Shown: positions 61,763-64,000 of the stretch, piece by piece | How the letters are laid out: every line of letters begins with the position of its first letter | How positions within the stretch are numbered: position 1 is the stretch's first letter | From: Mitsuaria sp. GD03876 | GTDB lineage: Bacteria > Pseudomonadota > Gammaproteobacteria > Burkholderiales > Burkholderiaceae_C | Reading direction: 5' to 3' | Assembly: GCF_029840635.1 (NCBI RefSeq) | Contig: NZ_JAOCCU010000007.1 | Location: 95,158 to 159,157, forward strand | DNA: 64,000 nt | The notes under the pieces: model-generated | Seen by the model: the letters and a program-made list of their open reading frames with translations, nothing else | What the model was told of the DNA's origin: nothing | The model's database searches: none | Translations under genes and position numbers: made by a program

Positions 61763-62605
61763 ATGGCATTCTCTGATCCCAATTCATCCAAAAACGTCCG
61801 TCCACTGATTGAAGTGAGGGATGTGACCGTCGGTTATGGCGACCGGGTCATCCTCAAGGATGTCAACGTGACGTTGCCGCGCGGCAAGGTGATGGCGCTG
61901 ATCGGGTCCTCCGGCGGCGGCAAGACGACGCTGCTGCGCCTGCTGACGCGCCAGCTGCGGCCGCAGTCGGGACAGGTGCTGTTCGACGGGCAGGACCTGG
62001 CGCCGATGGACCAGGCCCAGCTGTACGCGCAGCGTCGCCGCATGGGCATGCTGTTCCAGTTCGGCGCGCTGTTCACCGACCTGAGCGTGTTCGAGAACGT
62101 CGCCTTCCCGCTGCGCGAGCACACCCGGCTGCCCGAGGCGATGATCCGCGACCTGGTGCTGATGAAGCTCAACGCGGTCGGCCTGCGCGGCGCCCGCGAC
62201 CTGATGCCCAACGAGGTCTCCGGCGGCATGGCCCGCCGCGTCGCGCTGGCCCGCGCGATCGCGCTGGATCCCGACCTCGTGCTGTACGACGAGCCCTTCG
62301 CCGGCCTGGATCCGATCTCGCTGGGCGTGACCGCCCGCCTGATCCGCGACCTCAACGACGCGCTCGGCCTGACCAGCGTGATCGTGTCGCACGACATCCA
62401 CGAGACCTTCGGCATCGCCGACCACGTCGTGATGGTGGCCAACGGCGGCGTCGTCGCCCAGGGCACGCCCCAGGAACTGCGCGAGAGCCGCGACCCGCTG
62501 GTGCACCAGTTCGTCAACGCCGAGTCCGACGGCCCGGTGCGCTTCCACCAGCCCGCCAAGCCGGTCCGCGAGGACTTCGGCCTGCCGCAGGAGGCCTCCG
62601 CATGA
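61763..62605 (+). CDS. mlaF: Phospholipid ABC transporter ATP-binding protein MlaF
   Basis: The 280-aa ATPase of the Mla system moves phospholipids between outer and inner membranes. Start ATG 61763 has AAGGAA upstream. Walker A is GSSGGGKTT, signature [15 protein letters not shown], Walker [13 protein letters not shown]. The C-terminal tail ([15 protein letters not shown]) is the extension typical of MlaF. Overlaps mlaE by 4 bp (ATGA). Confidence 0.96.
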   Translation: MAFSDPNSSKNVRPLIEVRDVTVGYGDRVILKDVNVTLPRGKVMALIGSSGGGKTTLLRLLTRQLRPQSGQVLFDGQDLAPMDQAQLYAQRRRMGMLFQFGALFTDLSVFENVAFPLREHTRLPEAMIRDLVLMKLNAVGLRGARDLMPNEVSGGMARRVALARAIALDPDLVLYDEPFAGLDPISLGVTARLIRDLNDALGLTSVIVSHDIHETFGIADHVVMVANGGVVAQGTPQELRESRDPLVHQFVNAESDGPVRFHQPAKPVREDFGLPQEASA

Positions 62606-63381
62606 TCGGCCTGGCCACTTCGATCGGGCGCGGCCTGCGCCTGAAGCTCGGCGACTGGGGCTGGTCGGCCCGGCTGCTGGGCGCGCTGCTGCTGCACCTG
62701 GGCGCCTGCCTGCGCCGCTTCGCGCTGGTGCGCGAGCAGATCTACTTCCTGGGCAACCGCTCGCTGTCGATCATTGGCGTGTCGGGCCTGTTCGTCGGTT
62801 TCGTGCTGGCGCTGCAGGGCTACTACACGCTGCAGCGCTATGGCTCGGCCGAGGCCGTCGGCCTGCTGGTCGCGCTGAGCCTGGTGCGCGAGCTCGGCCC
62901 GGTCGTGGCGGCGCTGCTGTTCGCCGGACGCGCCGGTACCTCGCTGACCGCGGAAATCGGCCTGATGAAGGCCGGCGAGCAGCTCAGCGCGATGGAGATG
63001 ATGGCGGTCGACCCGGTGCAGCGCGTGCTCGCGCCGCGCTTCTGGGCCGGCTTCATCGCGATGCCCTTGCTGGCGGCGGTGTTCTCGGCGGTCGGGATCA
63101 TGGGCGGCTGGCTGGTGGCGGTGCCGCTGATCGGCATCGACGCGGGCTCGTTCTGGTCGCAGATGCAAGGCGGCGTGGACGTGTTCAAGGATGTCGGCAA
63201 CGGCTTCGTCAAGAGCGTCGTTTTCGGCATCACCGTCAGCTTCGTCGCGCTGCTGCAAGGTTATGCCTGCAAGCCCACGCCCGAGGGCGTGTCGCAGGCG
63301 ACCACCCGCACCGTGGTGCTGTCCTCGCTCGCCGTGCTGGGCCTGGACTTCATCCTGACCGCCATGATGTTCTCGATCTGA
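62602..63381 (+). CDS. mlaE: Phospholipid ABC transporter permease MlaE
   Basis: The 259-aa inner-membrane permease of the MlaE/YrbE family has [30 protein letters not shown], the coupling region, and [16 protein letters not shown]. Five or six membrane segments are visible. The start overlaps mlaF. It forms the lipid channel with MlaF and the MlaD ring. Confidence 0.96.
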   Translation: MIGLATSIGRGLRLKLGDWGWSARLLGALLLHLGACLRRFALVREQIYFLGNRSLSIIGVSGLFVGFVLALQGYYTLQRYGSAEAVGLLVALSLVRELGPVVAALLFAGRAGTSLTAEIGLMKAGEQLSAMEMMAVDPVQRVLAPRFWAGFIAMPLLAAVFSAVGIMGGWLVAVPLIGIDAGSFWSQMQGGVDVFKDVGNGFVKSVVFGITVSFVALLQGYACKPTPEGVSQATTRTVVLSSLAVLGLDFILTAMMFSI

Positions 63382-63442
63382 CGCCCCGCGCGCGGACCGC
63401 TGGAACGACAACCGAATTCAAGAGATACCTCGGAGTTGCCTG

Positions 63443-63931
63443 ATGCAATCCTCTCGTTATGACGCGCTGGTCGGGTTCTTCGTGCTGCTGGGCGGCGCGG
63501 CCCTGCTGTTCCTGGCCCTGAAGGCCGGCAACCTGCTGACGCTGAACTTCCAGGACACGTACACGGTCACCGCCAAGTTCGACAACATCGGCGGCCTGAA
63601 GCCGGGCGCCGCGGTCAAGAGCGCCGGCGTGGTCGTGGGCCGGGTCGGCACGATCTCGTTCGACGACAAGAGCTTCCAGGCGCGCGTGATCCTGAACATG
63701 AACCAGGGCGTGGCCTTCCCCAAGGACAGCTCGGCCAAGATCCTCACGTCCGGGCTGCTGGGCGAGCAATACATCGGACTGGAACCGGGCGGGGCGGAAA
63801 AGAACCTCGCCACGGGCGACATCATCACGCAGACGCAGTCGGCGGTGGTGCTGGAGAACCTGATCGGCCAGTTCCTCTATAACAAGGCGGCCGACGCCTC
63901 CTCGGTGCCGGCCTCGGGAGAGAAGCAATGA
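63443..63931 (+). CDS. mlaD: Phospholipid ABC transporter substrate-binding protein MlaD
   Basis: The 162-aa protein has an N-terminal membrane anchor (ALVGFFVLLGGAALLFLALK) and one MCE domain (FDNIGGLKPGAAVKSAGVVVGRV). The hexameric MCE ring guides lipid across the periplasm. It ends with a short hydrophilic tail. The 61-bp gap after mlaE is unremarkable; the stop overlaps the next gene by ATGA. Confidence 0.95.
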   Translation: MQSSRYDALVGFFVLLGGAALLFLALKAGNLLTLNFQDTYTVTAKFDNIGGLKPGAAVKSAGVVVGRVGTISFDDKSFQARVILNMNQGVAFPKDSSAKILTSGLLGEQYIGLEPGGAEKNLATGDIITQTQSAVVLENLIGQFLYNKAADASSVPASGEKQ

Positions 63932-64000
63932 CCATGACCTCGACGGCCGGCCCTCGCGGCCGGACCGACCTCGCGGCCGCGCTGCTGAGCGCCGCGCTGC
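63928..64000 (+). CDS. Start of next Mla-cluster gene, probably mlaA/vacJ (3' partial)
   Basis: The frame opens at ATG 63928, overlapping the mlaD stop, and runs off the window. Only 24 codons are visible: a short hydrophilic start (MTMTSTAGPRGRTD) and the beginning of a hydrophobic stretch (LAAALLSAAL), consistent with a signal peptide. In related bacteria mlaFED is followed by the lipoprotein gene mlaA or by mlaC, but the visible part cannot decide between them. Confidence 0.5.
   Translation, partial: MTMTSTAGPRGRTDLAAALLSAAL

Overview
The window is GC-rich chromosomal DNA from a Gram-negative betaproteobacterium. It most resembles the Burkholderiales, in the Roseateles/Mitsuaria/Rubrivivax/Leptothrix neighbourhood. 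The evidence is the Burkholderia-type trimeric porins, the lptM-cyaY pair, pilMNOPQ followed by aroK-aroB-dgt-gltBD, and mlaFED. The genus is an inference from gene order and protein style; no rRNA gene is present to test it.

Layout. (1) 1-7745: a polymorphic-toxin locus. It has a 5'-truncated SpvB/TcdB-like surface protein with six tandem ~98-residue four-cysteine repeats, a Sec-signal RHS protein ending in a HINT autoprotease and a small RelE/HigB-like toxin tip, and a small candidate immunity gene. The tip and what follows it (about 7100-8100) are visibly AT-richer than the rest. (2) 8107-20096: a complete type II secretion system. gspGHIJKLMNDEF lies on the minus strand as a tightly overlapping operon with one palindrome-rich gap between gspK and gspL, and gspC is divergent. 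A small secreted protein of unknown function follows gspF. (3) 20126-24590: a strongly diverged CobT-like protein whose two key glutamates appear to be replaced, ilvA with a terminator in its leader, an OsmC-family protein and coq7. (4) 24862-32814: two trimeric porins, then a Dpp-type peptide ABC operon with an M20 amidohydrolase embedded in it and no binding-protein gene. (5) 32831-36045: lptM, divergent cyaY, a striking nested inverted repeat, and mrcA. (6) 36491-47016: pilMNOPQ, an Ig-repeat lipoprotein, aroK, aroB and dgt. (7) 47014-47818: a RAYT (REP-associated tyrosine transposase) element with repeat ends, one of which contains the dgt stop codon. (8) 47893-54214: gltB and gltD. (9) 54317-61481 on the minus strand: pilE-fimT-pilV-pilW-pilX-pilY1, preceded by a CRP-like dyad. 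(10) 61763-64000: mlaF, mlaE, mlaD and the start of a fourth gene.

The dominant theme is the cell envelope: a type II secretion system, two type IV pilus operons (alignment complex plus secretin, and minor pilins plus PilY1), porins, the Mla lipid pathway, PBP1A and an exported RHS toxin. The more unusual elements are the repeat-fused SpvB-like partner with the RHS/HINT/toxin/immunity cassette, the CobT-like protein with an altered active site, the nested inverted repeat after cyaY, and the RAYT insertion that donates the dgt stop codon. I saw no CRISPR array, tRNA or rRNA. Most long reading frames opposite the real genes are by-products of high GC and are not listed.
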